Source: an uncultured Tateyamaria sp.
Lineage (GTDB): Bacteria; Pseudomonadota; Alphaproteobacteria; Rhodobacterales; Rhodobacteraceae
Reading direction: 5' to 3'
NCBI RefSeq assembly: GCF_947487805.1
Contig: NZ_CANKXW010000007.1
Location: 1-64,000 of the forward strand
DNA: 64,000 nt
Under the pieces are notes generated by a model. It made no database searches. It was not told the origin of the DNA and saw only the letters and a list, made by a program, of their open reading frames with translations. Within the stretch, counting starts at the first letter, position 1, and the number at the start of each line of letters is the position of its first letter. A program made the position numbers and the translations under genes. Of this stretch, positions 1 through 9,133 are shown one piece after another.

Positions 1-75
1 GGTTGTAGCTCAGTTGGTTAGAGTACCGGCCTGTCACGCCGGGGGTCGCGGGTTCGAGCCCCGTCAACCGCGCCA
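1..75 (+). tRNA. tRNA-Asp (GTC), 5' end cut by the window edge
   Basis: The sequence is identical to the complete copy at 117-193 except that the first two bases (GC) lie outside the window. The anticodon loop reads CTGTCAC, giving anticodon GTC. The T-loop TTCGAGC and an encoded 3' CCA (73-75) are present, and the acceptor 3' strand CAACCGC pairs with GCGGTTG. Confidence 0.95.
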
Positions 76-116
76 CTGCTTACCCCAAAGGTCCGGGGAC
101 AAAAGGACCACGATGC

Positions 117-193
117 GCGGTTGTAGCTCAGTTGGTTAGAGTACCGGCCTGTCACGCCGGGGGTCGCGGGTTCGAGCCCCGTCAACCGCGCCA
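117..193 (+). tRNA. tRNA-Asp (GTC), second tandem copy
   Basis: A complete 77-base cloverleaf. The acceptor stem is GCGGTTG/CAACCGC with discriminator G and an encoded CCA. The anticodon is GTC. Only about 41 bases separate it from the preceding identical copy, so the two are probably co-transcribed and arose by tandem duplication. Confidence 0.97.
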
Positions 194-213
194 CTTTTCC
201 CACATTTCACGGA

Positions 214-657
214 TCAATCCGAATGCGGTGCCTGCAAGGCAGGCAAAAGCCGTCCGATCACGTTGATCAGGAATGCGGTGCTGACCCCAAAGGTCAGCAG
301 GCCGGTGATGGCCGAGAACGTCCCGAAAATGCGCATCCCATCGCCCAGCACCAGATCGCCGTAGCCCAGCGTGGTATAGGTGACGGTGGCAAAGTAGAAG
401 CTGGTGGGGAAGTCTTCGAAAGCGGCGACGGCGTGGAAGGCGAGCGCCCATGACCAGACCTGTACCGTGTGCGCGGCCACGATCAGCAGGACGCCGACGC
501 TGAGCAGGGCGGTATTGCGGGGCAGGGGGCGCATGTGCGCCAGCCTGCGCCCGAGCCGCGCGTAGACAGGCACCGACGCCGCCACGATCCCCACATGCAC
601 CAGCGCGCAGAGCGTCAAAAGCGTGCTGCCGAAAATAATTTGCAGAGTTGTCGACAT
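214..657 (-). CDS. Two-transmembrane potassium channel family protein
   Basis: This 147-residue inner-membrane protein has a hydrophobic N-terminal helix (about residues 5-27), a second helix near 45-65, a pore loop with the selectivity-filter motif TTLGYGD, and a following hydrophobic helix. That matches the Ion_trans_2 (two-helix K+ channel) family. No regulatory RCK domain is attached, so it is a minimal channel. The reading frame stays open upstream to 867, but the ATG at 657 fits the family and begins just before the first helix. It is convergent with the tRNA genes. The transported ion is inferred from the filter only. Confidence 0.8.
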   Translation of the reverse strand: MSTTLQIIFGSTLLTLCALVHVGIVAASVPVYARLGRRLAHMRPLPRNTALLSVGVLLIVAAHTVQVWSWALAFHAVAAFEDFPTSFYFATVTYTTLGYGDLVLGDGMRIFGTFSAITGLLTFGVSTAFLINVIGRLLPALQAPHSD

Positions 658-733
658 TGGCGCGCCTTGGAATTGACATGGGGTGCCGGTCGGTGGACCG
701 TGTGGGCAGATTATAGAAGGGATATTGCGCATC

Positions 734-1978
734 ATGAAAGCATTTGCATTTGCGGCCTCATTTGTCTGTGTCGCGGCGGTTCTGTCCGGCGATGCGCTGG
801 CGCAGTCGGGGGTGCGGCCCGCCAAGGTTGCCATGGTTGAAAGCACCGAGGCGGTGGTGCGGCGCACCTATCCCGCGATTGTCCTGCCGTCGGCCGAGGT
901 GGATCTGTCCTTTCGGGTCAGTGGCCGGGTGATCGAATTGCCGATCCGCGGGGCGATGGATGTGGCCGAGGGTGATGTGATCGCGCAGGTCGATCCGCGT
1001 GACTTCCAGCAGCAGGTCGCACAGTTGGAGAGCCAGCGCGATCAGTCACTTGCGCAGCTTGCGGCCTTGCGCAGCGGTGCGCGTGCCGAAGAAGTTGCAG
1101 CCCTTGAGGCGGCGGTCGCATCGGCGCAGGCGCAGGTGGATCAGGCGCGCGAACAGGCGGAGCGGACCCGCGAGCTGGCGGAACGGGGTGTGGTTGCCTC
1201 TGCCCGGGTGGAGCAGGATGATGCGGCCCTTCTGGTCGCCGAGGCCAACCTGAAGGCGCAGACCGAACAGCTGGCCATTGGCCAGTCGGGCGGGCGCGAA
1301 GAGGACGTGCAGGCCGCAGAAGCCGCGTTGCGCGGGCTTGAGGCGCAGTTGCAGGTGGCGCGGGACAATCTGGCGGACACAACGCTGACCGCGCCTTTTG
1401 CGGGGGTCATCGCGCGGCGCAACATCGATAATTTCACAAATATTCAGGCCGGTCAGAGCGTGGCGCTGCTCCAGAACCTTGCGACGGTGCATCTGGCCTT
1501 TGACGTGCCGGGGCCGGATGTGACCGCGCTGACCGCCAATGGGCAGGACCAGATCAGCATGCAGGTGACCTTTGATGCCATTCCGGGCGCGGTGTTCGAT
1601 GCCGAAGTGGTCGAGTTTTCCGTGCAAGCGGATGCGGCGACACAGACCTATCGCGGTCGCGTGAGCGTGGCGCAGCCGGGCACGGCTGTGATCCTGCCGG
1701 GCATGGTGGGACGGGCTATTGCCACGGCTCCGGGCGGGGACGCATCGCTGCGCGTGCCGCTGACGGCCATCGCGGCGGAGCCCAACGGCGATCCGTTCCT
1801 GTGGGTGGTGAGCGCCGAGAACACGGTGAGCAAGCAGCCCGTGACGCTTGGGGCGGCCAGTGGCGACAGCGTGGCCGTGACCGGCGGCGTGTCCGAGGGC
1901 GACACGGTGATTGCCGCCGGGGTCAGCCAGATCCTTGACGGGATGACCATCCGCCCCATCACGCGGATCGGGGGCTAG
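734..1978 (+). CDS. RND efflux periplasmic adaptor subunit (HlyD/AcrA family)
   Basis: This 414-residue protein has a signal peptide (cleavage after about ALA, residue 23), a first lipoyl half, a long Ala/Gln/Glu-rich coiled-coil hairpin (about residues 80-210), the second lipoyl half with TAPFAGV, and a beta-barrel/membrane-proximal tail. This is the architecture of membrane fusion proteins that link an RND pump to an outer-membrane channel. ATG 734 is chosen because AGAAGGGA lies about 11 bases upstream and the signal peptide follows directly. The permease gene starts three bases after the stop, so the two form an operon. No outer-membrane TolC-type gene or regulator is adjacent. The substrate is unknown. 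Confidence 0.9.
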   Translation: MKAFAFAASFVCVAAVLSGDALAQSGVRPAKVAMVESTEAVVRRTYPAIVLPSAEVDLSFRVSGRVIELPIRGAMDVAEGDVIAQVDPRDFQQQVAQLESQRDQSLAQLAALRSGARAEEVAALEAAVASAQAQVDQAREQAERTRELAERGVVASARVEQDDAALLVAEANLKAQTEQLAIGQSGGREEDVQAAEAALRGLEAQLQVARDNLADTTLTAPFAGVIARRNIDNFTNIQAGQSVALLQNLATVHLAFDVPGPDVTALTANGQDQISMQVTFDAIPGAVFDAEVVEFSVQADAATQTYRGRVSVAQPGTAVILPGMVGRAIATAPGGDASLRVPLTAIAAEPNGDPFLWVVSAENTVSKQPVTLGAASGDSVAVTGGVSEGDTVIAAGVSQILDGMTIRPITRIGG

Positions 1979-1981
1979 GAC

Positions 1982-4900
1982 ATGGATCTGGCCCGGTTCG
2001 CCATTGAAAAGCGCCTGATTTCCGCGATTTCGACGCTGTTGATCCTTGTTGCGGGGTATTTCGCCTACACGGCGCTGCCCCGGTTCGAGGACCCCGAGTT
2101 CATCATCCGGCAAGCGCAGATCGTCACGCCCTATCCCGGTGCCAGCGCCGAGGAGGTGGCCGAAGAAGTCACGGAAGTCATCGAGAACGCCTTGCAGCAG
2201 TTGCAGGGCGTGGACGAGGTGCGGTCGGTCTCCTCGCCGGGTGTCAGCACCGTGACGGTCGAGTTCACGATTGCGTCGACCCCGGATTATCCGCAGCTTT
2301 ATCAACGGTTTGCCCAGATGCGGGCCAAGATCGACGACGCGCAGGGCGCTCTGCCGCCGAATGCGCTGGAGACGCAGGTCTTTGACGATTTTGGCGACGT
2401 TTATGCGATGTATTTCGCGGTGGTGGGCGATGGGCTTTCGATCACCGAGCTGCACGAATACGCCAAGGATCTGCAACGCGAGCTGGTGACTGTGGACGGG
2501 GTGTCCAAGGTGGTGCTGAACGGCGTGCAGGACGAGGTGATCTATGTCGAATATTCCTCGGCCCGGCTGGCAGAGCTGGGGCTGTCGCCGCAACAGGTGG
2601 CGCAGATCCTCGAAGGGCAGAACCTTGTCACGCCCGCAGGCTCCATCAAGGCGGGGCAGACCCGGCTGACCGTGCGGCCCGTGTCGGCGGTGTCTTCGAC
2701 GGAGGCGATTGGCGGGCTGATCATCTCGAACCCGCAGACGGGCGCGTCGTTCCGCCTGTCGGATATTGCGACGATCACGCGGGGACTGAAGGATCCGGCG
2801 ACCATGCTGCTGTACCGTGATGGGCAGCAGGCGGTGGGGATCGGCGTGTCCAACACTCTGGGCGGCAATGTCGTGAACACGGGCGTGGCGGTCAAGGAAC
2901 GGATGGAGGCACTGATCGATCAGCGGCCCATCGGCATCGACGTGGTGCCGATCTCGGACCAGTCGGTGACGGTGAAATCCTCGGTCGACGATTTCGTGAT
3001 GAACGTCGCGCTGGCGCTGGCCATCGTGGTGGGCACGCTGTTGATCTTCATGGGGTTGCGGTCGGGTATCCTGATGGGGGGTATCCTGCTGGTGACGGTC
3101 GCGGGCACGCTGTTTGGCATGTACCTTTATGGGCTGGACATGCAGCGGATTTCGCTGGGCGCGCTGATCATTGCGCTGGGGATGCTGGTCGACAATGCCA
3201 TCGTGGTGGTCGAGGGCACGCTGGTGCGGGTGCAGCGCGGCGAGGATGCGGGCGAGGCGTCGATTGCCATCGTCAACCAGACCAAGTGGCCGCTTTTGGG
3301 CGGGACGATCGTGGGTCTGCTGGCGTTTTCCCCGGTCGGGTTTTCGCCGGACAACACGGGCGAATATGCAGGCAGCCTGTTCTGGACGATCAGCATTTCG
3401 TTGCTGTTCTCATGGCTGATCGCGATCTGGCTGACGCCGTATTTCTGCACCCTGATCCTCAAGCCCGGCAAAGGGGCCGAGACCAAGGAGAACGGGGTGA
3501 TGCGGGCCTATCGCGCGCTGCTGAAACGCGCGATCCGGGTGCGCTATGTGACCATTGCTGTGGTTGTGGTCATGTTCGCCTCGGCCATTGCGATGTTCAG
3601 CATGGTGCCGGCGGGGTTCTTTCCCACCTCGACGCGCGAGCAGTTCGTGATCGACTATTTCCTGCCGCAGGGGTCTGACATCGCACAGACCGAGGCGGAT
3701 GTGCTGGAGATCGCCGAACATGTGCGCACGCTTGAGGGGGTGACGGGCACCAACACGGCCGTGGGGTCGGGGCATCTGCGGTTCATGCTGATCTACGAAT
3801 CCGAGAACCAGAACGCGGCCTATGGCCAGATCCTTGTCGATGTTGAGGAATTCCGCCAGATCGACGGGCTGCGCGATGAGTTGCAGACCTGGATCGACGC
3901 GTCCTATCCGCAGGCCAATGCCAAGGTGTGGAAATTTGTGCTCGGGCCGGGTGGCGGATCCAAGGTTGAGGCGCGGTTTGTCGGGCCGGATCCCGTGGTG
4001 CTGCGGTCCCTGGCGGCAGAGGCGAAGTCGATCATGTCGGATGCGGGCGCCGTGGCGGTCAAGGATGACTGGCGCGAGCAGGTCAAGGTGATCCGGCCCG
4101 TGATCAACACCGACAACGCGCGCCGGCTGGGCCTGACGCAGGGCGAGATTTCCAACGCGCTCTATACCCATCTGTCGGGCTCGTCGCTGGGTGTTTACCG
4201 CGAGCGGGACGAGTTGCTGAACGTCGTGATGCGCCCGTTCGAGAACGAGCGGACGGATGTGGAGGCGCTGCGCGACGTGCAGGTCTATAGCCAGGTGGTG
4301 GGCGGGTATATCCCGATCAACCAGGTGGTGGACCGGTTCGACATCGTGTTCGAGGCGGGCAATCTGCGCCGTATCGACCGCCAGCTGGCCATTCTGGCGC
4401 AGGCGGACAATGCGCCGGGCCAGTTGTCCGGTGACCTGTTCGAGGCTGTGCGCGGCCCTATCGAAGAGATCGCCCTGCCGCCCGGATATACGCTGGAATG
4501 GCGCGGTGAGTTCGGCAATTCGCAGGACGCCAATGCGGGGCTGGCCTCGACCATGCCGTTGGGCTTTGGCGCGATGATCCTTGTGGTGCTGTTCCTGTTC
4601 AACGCGATCCGCCAGCCACTGATCATCTGGCTGACGGTGCCCTTGTGTCTGATCGGGGTGATATGGGGGCTGGCTGCATTCCAGACACCGCTGGAGTTCA
4701 TGGCCATCCTCGGGGTGCTGTCGTTGACCGGTTTGCTGATCAAGGCGGCCATCGTGCTGATCGACGAGACCGACAGCCAGATCGCGGATGGCAAGGCGCG
4801 CATGGATGCCATCGTTGACGCGGCTGTCAGCCGGGTACGGCCCGTGGTTCTGGGTGTGCTGACCACCGTGCTGGGGGTTGTGCCGCTCTTGTGGGATCCG

Positions 4901-5032
4901 TTCTTTGCGTCGCTGGCGGTGGTGATCATCTGCGGGCTCAGCTTTGCCACGGTGCTGACGCTGATCGTGGTGCCTGCGCTTTATGCGATTTTCTTCCGGG
5001 TGGCCGATGACGAGGTTGCGGCGGCGGGCTGA
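1982..5032 (+). CDS. RND efflux permease (AcrB-like)
   Basis: At 1016 residues this is the full family length. It has an N-terminal helix, two large periplasmic loops and two sets of six membrane helices. The proton-relay segment in helix 4 reads GMLVDNAIVVVE, with Asp at residue 404 followed by Asn, rather than the paired Asp-Asp of AcrB. One acidic residue at this site is found in several RND subgroups, so the pump is probably functional but outside the classic AcrB group. It is translated with the upstream adaptor (three-base gap). It likely exports hydrophobic or amphiphilic compounds; the substrate cannot be read from sequence. Confidence 0.92.
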   Translation: MDLARFAIEKRLISAISTLLILVAGYFAYTALPRFEDPEFIIRQAQIVTPYPGASAEEVAEEVTEVIENALQQLQGVDEVRSVSSPGVSTVTVEFTIASTPDYPQLYQRFAQMRAKIDDAQGALPPNALETQVFDDFGDVYAMYFAVVGDGLSITELHEYAKDLQRELVTVDGVSKVVLNGVQDEVIYVEYSSARLAELGLSPQQVAQILEGQNLVTPAGSIKAGQTRLTVRPVSAVSSTEAIGGLIISNPQTGASFRLSDIATITRGLKDPATMLLYRDGQQAVGIGVSNTLGGNVVNTGVAVKERMEALIDQRPIGIDVVPISDQSVTVKSSVDDFVMNVALALAIVVGTLLIFMGLRSGILMGGILLVTVAGTLFGMYLYGLDMQRISLGALIIALGMLVDNAIVVVEGTLVRVQRGEDAGEASIAIVNQTKWPLLGGTIVGLLAFSPVGFSPDNTGEYAGSLFWTISISLLFSWLIAIWLTPYFCTLILKPGKGAETKENGVMRAYRALLKRAIRVRYVTIAVVVVMFASAIAMFSMVPAGFFPTSTREQFVIDYFLPQGSDIAQTEADVLEIAEHVRTLEGVTGTNTAVGSGHLRFMLIYESENQNAAYGQILVDVEEFRQIDGLRDELQTWIDASYPQANAKVWKFVLGPGGGSKVEARFVGPDPVVLRSLAAEAKSIMSDAGAVAVKDDWREQVKVIRPVINTDNARRLGLTQGEISNALYTHLSGSSLGVYRERDELLNVVMRPFENERTDVEALRDVQVYSQVVGGYIPINQVVDRFDIVFEAGNLRRIDRQLAILAQADNAPGQLSGDLFEAVRGPIEEIALPPGYTLEWRGEFGNSQDANAGLASTMPLGFGAMILVVLFLFNAIRQPLIIWLTVPLCLIGVIWGLAAFQTPLEFMAILGVLSLTGLLIKAAIVLIDETDSQIADGKARMDAIVDAAVSRVRPVVLGVLTTVLGVVPLLWDPFFASLAVVIICGLSFATVLTLIVVPALYAIFFRVADDEVAAAG

Positions 5033-5803
5033 TCAGTAGGCATAGCCCAGCTGCGCTTCCAGATCGGTGTCGATCTGGGCGCGCAGAAAGGCCATGTCGT
5101 CGTCGCTCCAGTCGGGTGCCTTGTCGGGGCGCCCCGGCACGGACGGTTTGAATTTCGATCCCAGCCTTTTGACCACGGGTCGAAACGGGGCCGTGCGCGC
5201 GGGCAGGCCAAGCGCCGATACAAGCGCGTCCAGCGTCGCCTCGGGTGCGGCCTGGGCGTCCTCCATCCGTAACAGGATGCAGGTGCAGTCCCGCCGCAAC
5301 ATGCCCAGCAGGGCCAGCAGTTTGGCGTGGCGCAGGGCAAAGATGTTGGCGTGCCGCGCGCCGGTCACGGGGTCGCGGTCGGCTTGCAGGGGCGCGCCCA
5401 CAGATCCGTCCGGCACCAGCCCTTCGAAATAGCGCGGGCGGTCGATCACCGTGTCCCAGGGCGCGCGCAGGAAGTCGGAGAACCCCAGCGCCTGCATCTG
5501 CGGTGTGGTGTGCCACGGTTTGGCAAACATCGACCGGGCCCAGCTGTCGGCGCGGCGCACCACACAGATTACCGCCAAATCATGCGGTACGGCCAGCATG
5601 TGCGGCGTCGCATGTTTCCACCCCAATGCCTCGGTCGGGGCAAGGGCCGTGTTCCGGCCCAGCAGGCGTTTGACGAAATTCGTGCCGGAGGAGCGTTCGC
5701 CCAGCACCTGGTATCGCCGGATGTCGGTTGTGCCCGCCCTTTGGACATGCAGGCCGGTGTCTGCGAATTGTGCGGGCAGGGGTGTCGGGGAGCTTTGCGC
5801 CAA
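5033..5803 (-). CDS. Sulfotransferase-like protein
   Basis: This 256-residue protein carries an N-terminal GERSSGTN motif (residues 35-42), which resembles the 5'-phosphosulfate-binding loop of PAPS-dependent sulfotransferases or a P-loop-like phosphate site. A strand-rich segment (AVICVVRR) and an SWARSMF segment follow, as in sulfotransferase folds. The only plausible in-frame start before the motif is TTG at 5803, since a stop lies at 5834-5836 and no ATG precedes the motif. It is divergent from the glycosyltransferase at 5876 and convergent, with no gap, with the RND permease. A role in modifying a surface sugar is an inference from the neighbour. Confidence 0.5.
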   Translation of the reverse strand: MAQSSPTPLPAQFADTGLHVQRAGTTDIRRYQVLGERSSGTNFVKRLLGRNTALAPTEALGWKHATPHMLAVPHDLAVICVVRRADSWARSMFAKPWHTTPQMQALGFSDFLRAPWDTVIDRPRYFEGLVPDGSVGAPLQADRDPVTGARHANIFALRHAKLLALLGMLRRDCTCILLRMEDAQAAPEATLDALVSALGLPARTAPFRPVVKRLGSKFKPSVPGRPDKAPDWSDDDMAFLRAQIDTDLEAQLGYAY

Positions 5804-5875
5804 ATTAACGATTCTCTTGTTTGGGTCGATGCACTAGAGTGCGTGAAAAATGACCTTTGAGCAGGACAGTAGCAG

Positions 5876-6748
5876 ATGCAAACAGTGGCCGCCGTTACCA
5901 TGGTGCGTGATGACGCGTTTTTCCTCAAGGCGTGGCTGCGCCACTACGGTGAGATGTTCGGGCGCGAGAACTGTTATGTGATCAACCATGGCCGCGGGGC
6001 GGAGGCGGCGGCCCTGGCCGAGGGGTGCAACATCATCGGCATCCCCGGCGATCCGCACAAGAATTTCGACGTCAAGCGCTGGGGGCTGCTCAACAACCTC
6101 GTGGGCGGTTTGCGCCGCTATTACCGCCATGTGATCGTGGGCGATGTGGACGAATTGGTGGTGCGCGACCCGGAGGCGGGCGGCAGCTTGCGCGATTTTC
6201 TCGAAGATGCGCCCGAGGGGCGGGTGCTGACGCCGCTGGGCCTTGAGGTCATTCATCGCATTGATATCGAGGAGGAGGTGATCGAGGATCGCATCCTTGG
6301 CCCGCGCCGTCACGTGCGCCCGGCGCCGCATTATTCCAAACCCTGCATCATCTCGGCCCCGGTCAAGATTGCGCGGGGCGGGCATTTCACCCAGGCTGAC
6401 AAGCTGTTTACGCCAGATGATCTTTATCTGATGCACCTGAAATTCTGCGACTTTGCCGCCTATGTCGGGGTGATGGATCACCGCAACATGGTCACGGAGG
6501 AGGTGCAGGCCGGGGTCAAGGAGGCCGCCATCGGACGCCACTGGTTCGCCGAGGCGCGGGGCGAGGACCGGGCGGTCTTTGACGCTTTTGCGGATCTGGA
6601 GATGATGGAGGAATTCGACATGCGGCCCCTGCGGCGCAAGATGCAGCGCAGCTTCAAGCCGCGCGGCGACACCGGGTATTATCATTTCGACCGGCCCGAT
6701 TACGGCACGCAATACCTGCTGCCGGAGCGGTTCTCGGGGCTTATCTGA
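5876..6748 (+). CDS. Glycosyltransferase family 2-like protein (Glyco_tranf_2_4 type)
   Basis: A 290-residue soluble protein. It begins MQTVAAVTMVRDDAFFL, the typical start of this group, whose N-terminal strand binds the nucleotide-sugar, followed by FLKAWLRHY. A DxD-type metal/nucleotide-sugar motif occurs as GDVDELV near residue 94. The start follows an AGGACAG ribosome-binding site. Its last eight bases overlap the convergent hydrolase gene. The donor and acceptor are unknown. The divergent sulfotransferase-like gene suggests both may act on a surface polysaccharide, but no polysaccharide operon surrounds them. Confidence 0.75.
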   Translation: MQTVAAVTMVRDDAFFLKAWLRHYGEMFGRENCYVINHGRGAEAAALAEGCNIIGIPGDPHKNFDVKRWGLLNNLVGGLRRYYRHVIVGDVDELVVRDPEAGGSLRDFLEDAPEGRVLTPLGLEVIHRIDIEEEVIEDRILGPRRHVRPAPHYSKPCIISAPVKIARGGHFTQADKLFTPDDLYLMHLKFCDFAAYVGVMDHRNMVTEEVQAGVKEAAIGRHWFAEARGEDRAVFDAFADLEMMEEFDMRPLRRKMQRSFKPRGDTGYYHFDRPDYGTQYLLPERFSGLI

Positions 6749-7595
6749 CCCGCATCAGGAACCGGTGCAGCGCGGCATAGGTCGCATCCGGGTCCGTATC
6801 GGGAAAGAAGTGACCGCCCGGAACGGCCCTTGCGGTCATGTCGGACAGCCGGTCGGCCCATGTGGCGGGCACATCATAGGCGCGGCCCATCACCCCGTCA
6901 CCGCCATAGAGGACACAGGCCGGCATCGGCAGGGTGCGGCCCAGATCGGCGGCATCCAGCGCGAAATCCACGTCGATCGCCGCGCGGTAGTCATTGCACA
7001 TCGTTCTGATGCAGTCGGGGCTGCGCCACGCGGTGCGGTAGGCGTCAAGCGCGCGGGCGTCAAACCCGTCCATGCCGCCGCCCCATCCCGCCAGGCAACT
7101 TTCGAAATAGGCGTCCGGGTCGTGCCCGATCAGCGTTTCGGGAAAGGGTGCGGGCTGGGCCAGGAAGAACCAGTGGTAATAGGCGCGCGCCACCTCTTGC
7201 GACAGCTGATCGAGCAGCAGATGCGTGGGCACGATGTCCATCAGGGTCAGCGACAGCACCGCGTCGGGTGTGTCGAGCGCCAGCCGGTGCGCCGTACGCC
7301 CGCCGCGGTCATGGCCCACAAGGTGGAACCGGTCATGCCCCAGATGCGCCATCAGGGCGCGCTGGTCATCGGCCATGGGGCGAAAGCTCATCTCCGCCAT
7401 GTCCGCCGGTTTGCTGCTGTCGCCATAGCCGCGCAAATCGGCCGTCACCACGGTGAAGTCCGCCGCCAGACGGGGCCCGATGGCGTGCCACATCGCGCGG
7501 GTTTGCGGGAATCCGTGCAAGAGCAGCACGGGCGGGCCGCTGCCCTGCACATTATAGGCGATGGTCTGCGCCGTGGGCGTGTCAAAACGGGGCAT
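6741..7595 (-). CDS. Alpha/beta hydrolase, haloacetate dehalogenase/epoxide hydrolase type
   Basis: This 284-residue alpha/beta hydrolase has the oxyanion-loop motif HGFPQT (27-32), DLRGYGDS (53-60), the nucleophile elbow GHDRGGR with Asp at residue 96, and a His-Trp pair at 141-142 followed by FFLAQP. That segment and the Asp nucleophile with neighbouring arginines match fluoroacetate dehalogenases, in which His and Trp form the halide pocket. A late GGHFFPD supplies the catalytic His. The resemblance is strong, but cap-domain substrate choice cannot be proved by eye; an epoxide hydrolase is the alternative. It ends overlapping the convergent glycosyltransferase and lies 14 bases downstream of the M20 peptidase gene on the same strand, so the two may be co-transcribed. 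Confidence 0.8.
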   Translation of the reverse strand: MPRFDTPTAQTIAYNVQGSGPPVLLLHGFPQTRAMWHAIGPRLAADFTVVTADLRGYGDSSKPADMAEMSFRPMADDQRALMAHLGHDRFHLVGHDRGGRTAHRLALDTPDAVLSLTLMDIVPTHLLLDQLSQEVARAYYHWFFLAQPAPFPETLIGHDPDAYFESCLAGWGGGMDGFDARALDAYRTAWRSPDCIRTMCNDYRAAIDVDFALDAADLGRTLPMPACVLYGGDGVMGRAYDVPATWADRLSDMTARAVPGGHFFPDTDPDATYAALHRFLMRVR

Positions 7596-7609
7596 GGTGC
7601 AATCCCCGA

Positions 7610-8980
7610 TCAGGTCAGCGCATCAAGGATGCGGGCCCAGCTGCGGATGCCCTTGTGAAAGCTTTCCATGTCGTATTTTTCGTTGGGCGAGTGGATCTGG
7701 TCGTCGTCCTTGCCAAATCCGACGAGCATTGGGGTTGTGCCCAGGATCTCTTGGAAATGGCCCGCAATCGGGATCGATCCGCCACAGCCGACATAGGCCG
7801 CGGGGATATTCCATTCGTCGCTAAGGGCGGCGCGTGCCGCCTCGAATGCCGGGTCGGTGGTTTCGGTGACCGAGGCCTGGCCCGCGCCGTGGCCGGCAAA
7901 TTCGACCGTGCAGTCGGCGGGCAGGGCGTCCTGCACCATCTGGCGAAAACTGGCGCGGATCGCGTGGGGGTCCTGGTCGCCCACAAGGCGGAAGCTGACT
8001 TTGGCCGAGGCCTGCGAGGGCAGCACCGTCTTGAACCCCTGGCCGGTGTAGCCGCCCCAGATGCCGTTAACGTCGCAGGTGGGCCGCGACCAGATCATCT
8101 CGATCGGGGTGCGGTCCTGTTCGCCGGCGGGTGCGCTGAGGCCCACGTCACCGAGGAAACGGGCGTGATCAAAGGCCAGCCCCTGCCACTGGCTGCGGAT
8201 CGCATCGGGCAATTCGGGCACACCGTCGTAAAAACCCGGGACCGTCACGCGGCCCTGATCATCATGCAGCGACGCCAGCACACGGGTCAGCACGCGGATC
8301 GGGTTCATCGCCACGCCACCATACATGCCCGAATGGAGATCCTTGTCCGGGGCGGTGATCGTCAGCTCTTCTCCGAGCAGGCCGCGCAGCATGGTCACGA
8401 TGGAAGGCACGCGGGATTCGAAAAGGCCCGTGTCGCAGATCAGCGCGAGGTCGGATTTCAGCTCTTCGGCGTTTTCCTGCATGAACGGCACCAGCGAGGG
8501 CGAGCCGCTTTCCTCTTCGCCCTCGAAGAAGAAGGTGATGCGGCAGGGCAGGGTGCCATGGGTCGCCTTCCACGCGCGGCAGGCCTCGACAAAGGTCATC
8601 AGCTGCCCCTTGTCATCGGAGGACCCGCGCCCGCGGATCACCTGACCTGCGGGCGTATCCTCGATCTGTGGATCGAAGGGGTCGTTGTTCCACAACTCCA
8701 GCGGATCAACCGGCTGGACATCGTAGTGGCCGTAAAACAGCAGGTGTGGCCCGTCCCCCGGCACATGGCCCACGACCATCGGATGGCCGGGTGTGTCGCG
8801 TTTCTGGGCATCGACGCCCAGGCTTTGCAGATCGGCCACCAGCCAATCGGCGGCGGTCTGGCAGTGATCCTTGAACGCGGGGTCGGTCGAAATCGACGGG
8901 ATGCGCAACAGATCCAGCAGCCGGTCGGTGGCTTGGGGCAGGTCGGCATCGATACGGGAAAGCACAGCGTCAAGGGTCAT
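7610..8980 (-). CDS. M20 family dipeptidase / metallopeptidase
   Basis: This 456-residue cytosolic metallopeptidase has zinc-ligand signatures GHYDVQP (His85, Asp87), GSSDDKGQ (bridging Asp122), EGEEESGS (catalytic/metal Glu155-156), a later CDTG and a C-terminal DDQIHSPNE His ligand. The dimerisation domain contains LHSGMYGG. Length and motifs fit the M20 group of carnosinase-like dipeptidases that hydrolyse short peptides. It is divergent from hemA, and its upstream region is shared with the FNR-type box. The physiological peptide is unknown. Confidence 0.88.
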   Translation of the reverse strand: MTLDAVLSRIDADLPQATDRLLDLLRIPSISTDPAFKDHCQTAADWLVADLQSLGVDAQKRDTPGHPMVVGHVPGDGPHLLFYGHYDVQPVDPLELWNNDPFDPQIEDTPAGQVIRGRGSSDDKGQLMTFVEACRAWKATHGTLPCRITFFFEGEEESGSPSLVPFMQENAEELKSDLALICDTGLFESRVPSIVTMLRGLLGEELTITAPDKDLHSGMYGGVAMNPIRVLTRVLASLHDDQGRVTVPGFYDGVPELPDAIRSQWQGLAFDHARFLGDVGLSAPAGEQDRTPIEMIWSRPTCDVNGIWGGYTGQGFKTVLPSQASAKVSFRLVGDQDPHAIRASFRQMVQDALPADCTVEFAGHGAGQASVTETTDPAFEAARAALSDEWNIPAAYVGCGGSIPIAGHFQEILGTTPMLVGFGKDDDQIHSPNEKYDMESFHKGIRSWARILDALT

Positions 8981-9047
8981 GGGGGCTCCGGGAGGGTTAG
9001 GCGTTCCGCGAGATTAGCGGTGCAGGACGGGGTGTCCAGAGGCACAT

Positions 9048-9061
9048 TTGATTTGGGTCAA
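9048..9061. promoter_or_regulatory. FNR/FnrL-type box upstream of hemA
   Basis: The sequence TTGATTTGGGTCAA matches the FNR consensus TTGAT-N4-ATCAA at nine of ten fixed positions. In Rhodobacter, hemA is known to respond to FnrL under low oxygen. The box sits about 158 bases upstream of the hemA start codon in the divergent hemA/M20 peptidase spacer. Confidence 0.6.
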
Positions 9062-9133
9062 CGCGGGCCCCGTTTGCGCCTGTCAGAGTGGCCCTTGGAC
9101 GAGACCTGCGACATGACGCGCATTTGATTGGCA

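Noticed and set aside
18-203. A protein-coding frame across the tRNA-Asp genes.
   Set aside because: It is read through tRNA sequence and is an artefact of the tRNA copies.
1046-2593. A 515-codon minus-strand frame across the RND operon.
   Set aside because: It is antisense to two clear RND genes, with no domain or ribosome-binding site.
7655-9127. A 490-codon plus-strand frame over the M20 peptidase.
   Set aside because: Antisense to a well-supported peptidase and without any recognisable domain.
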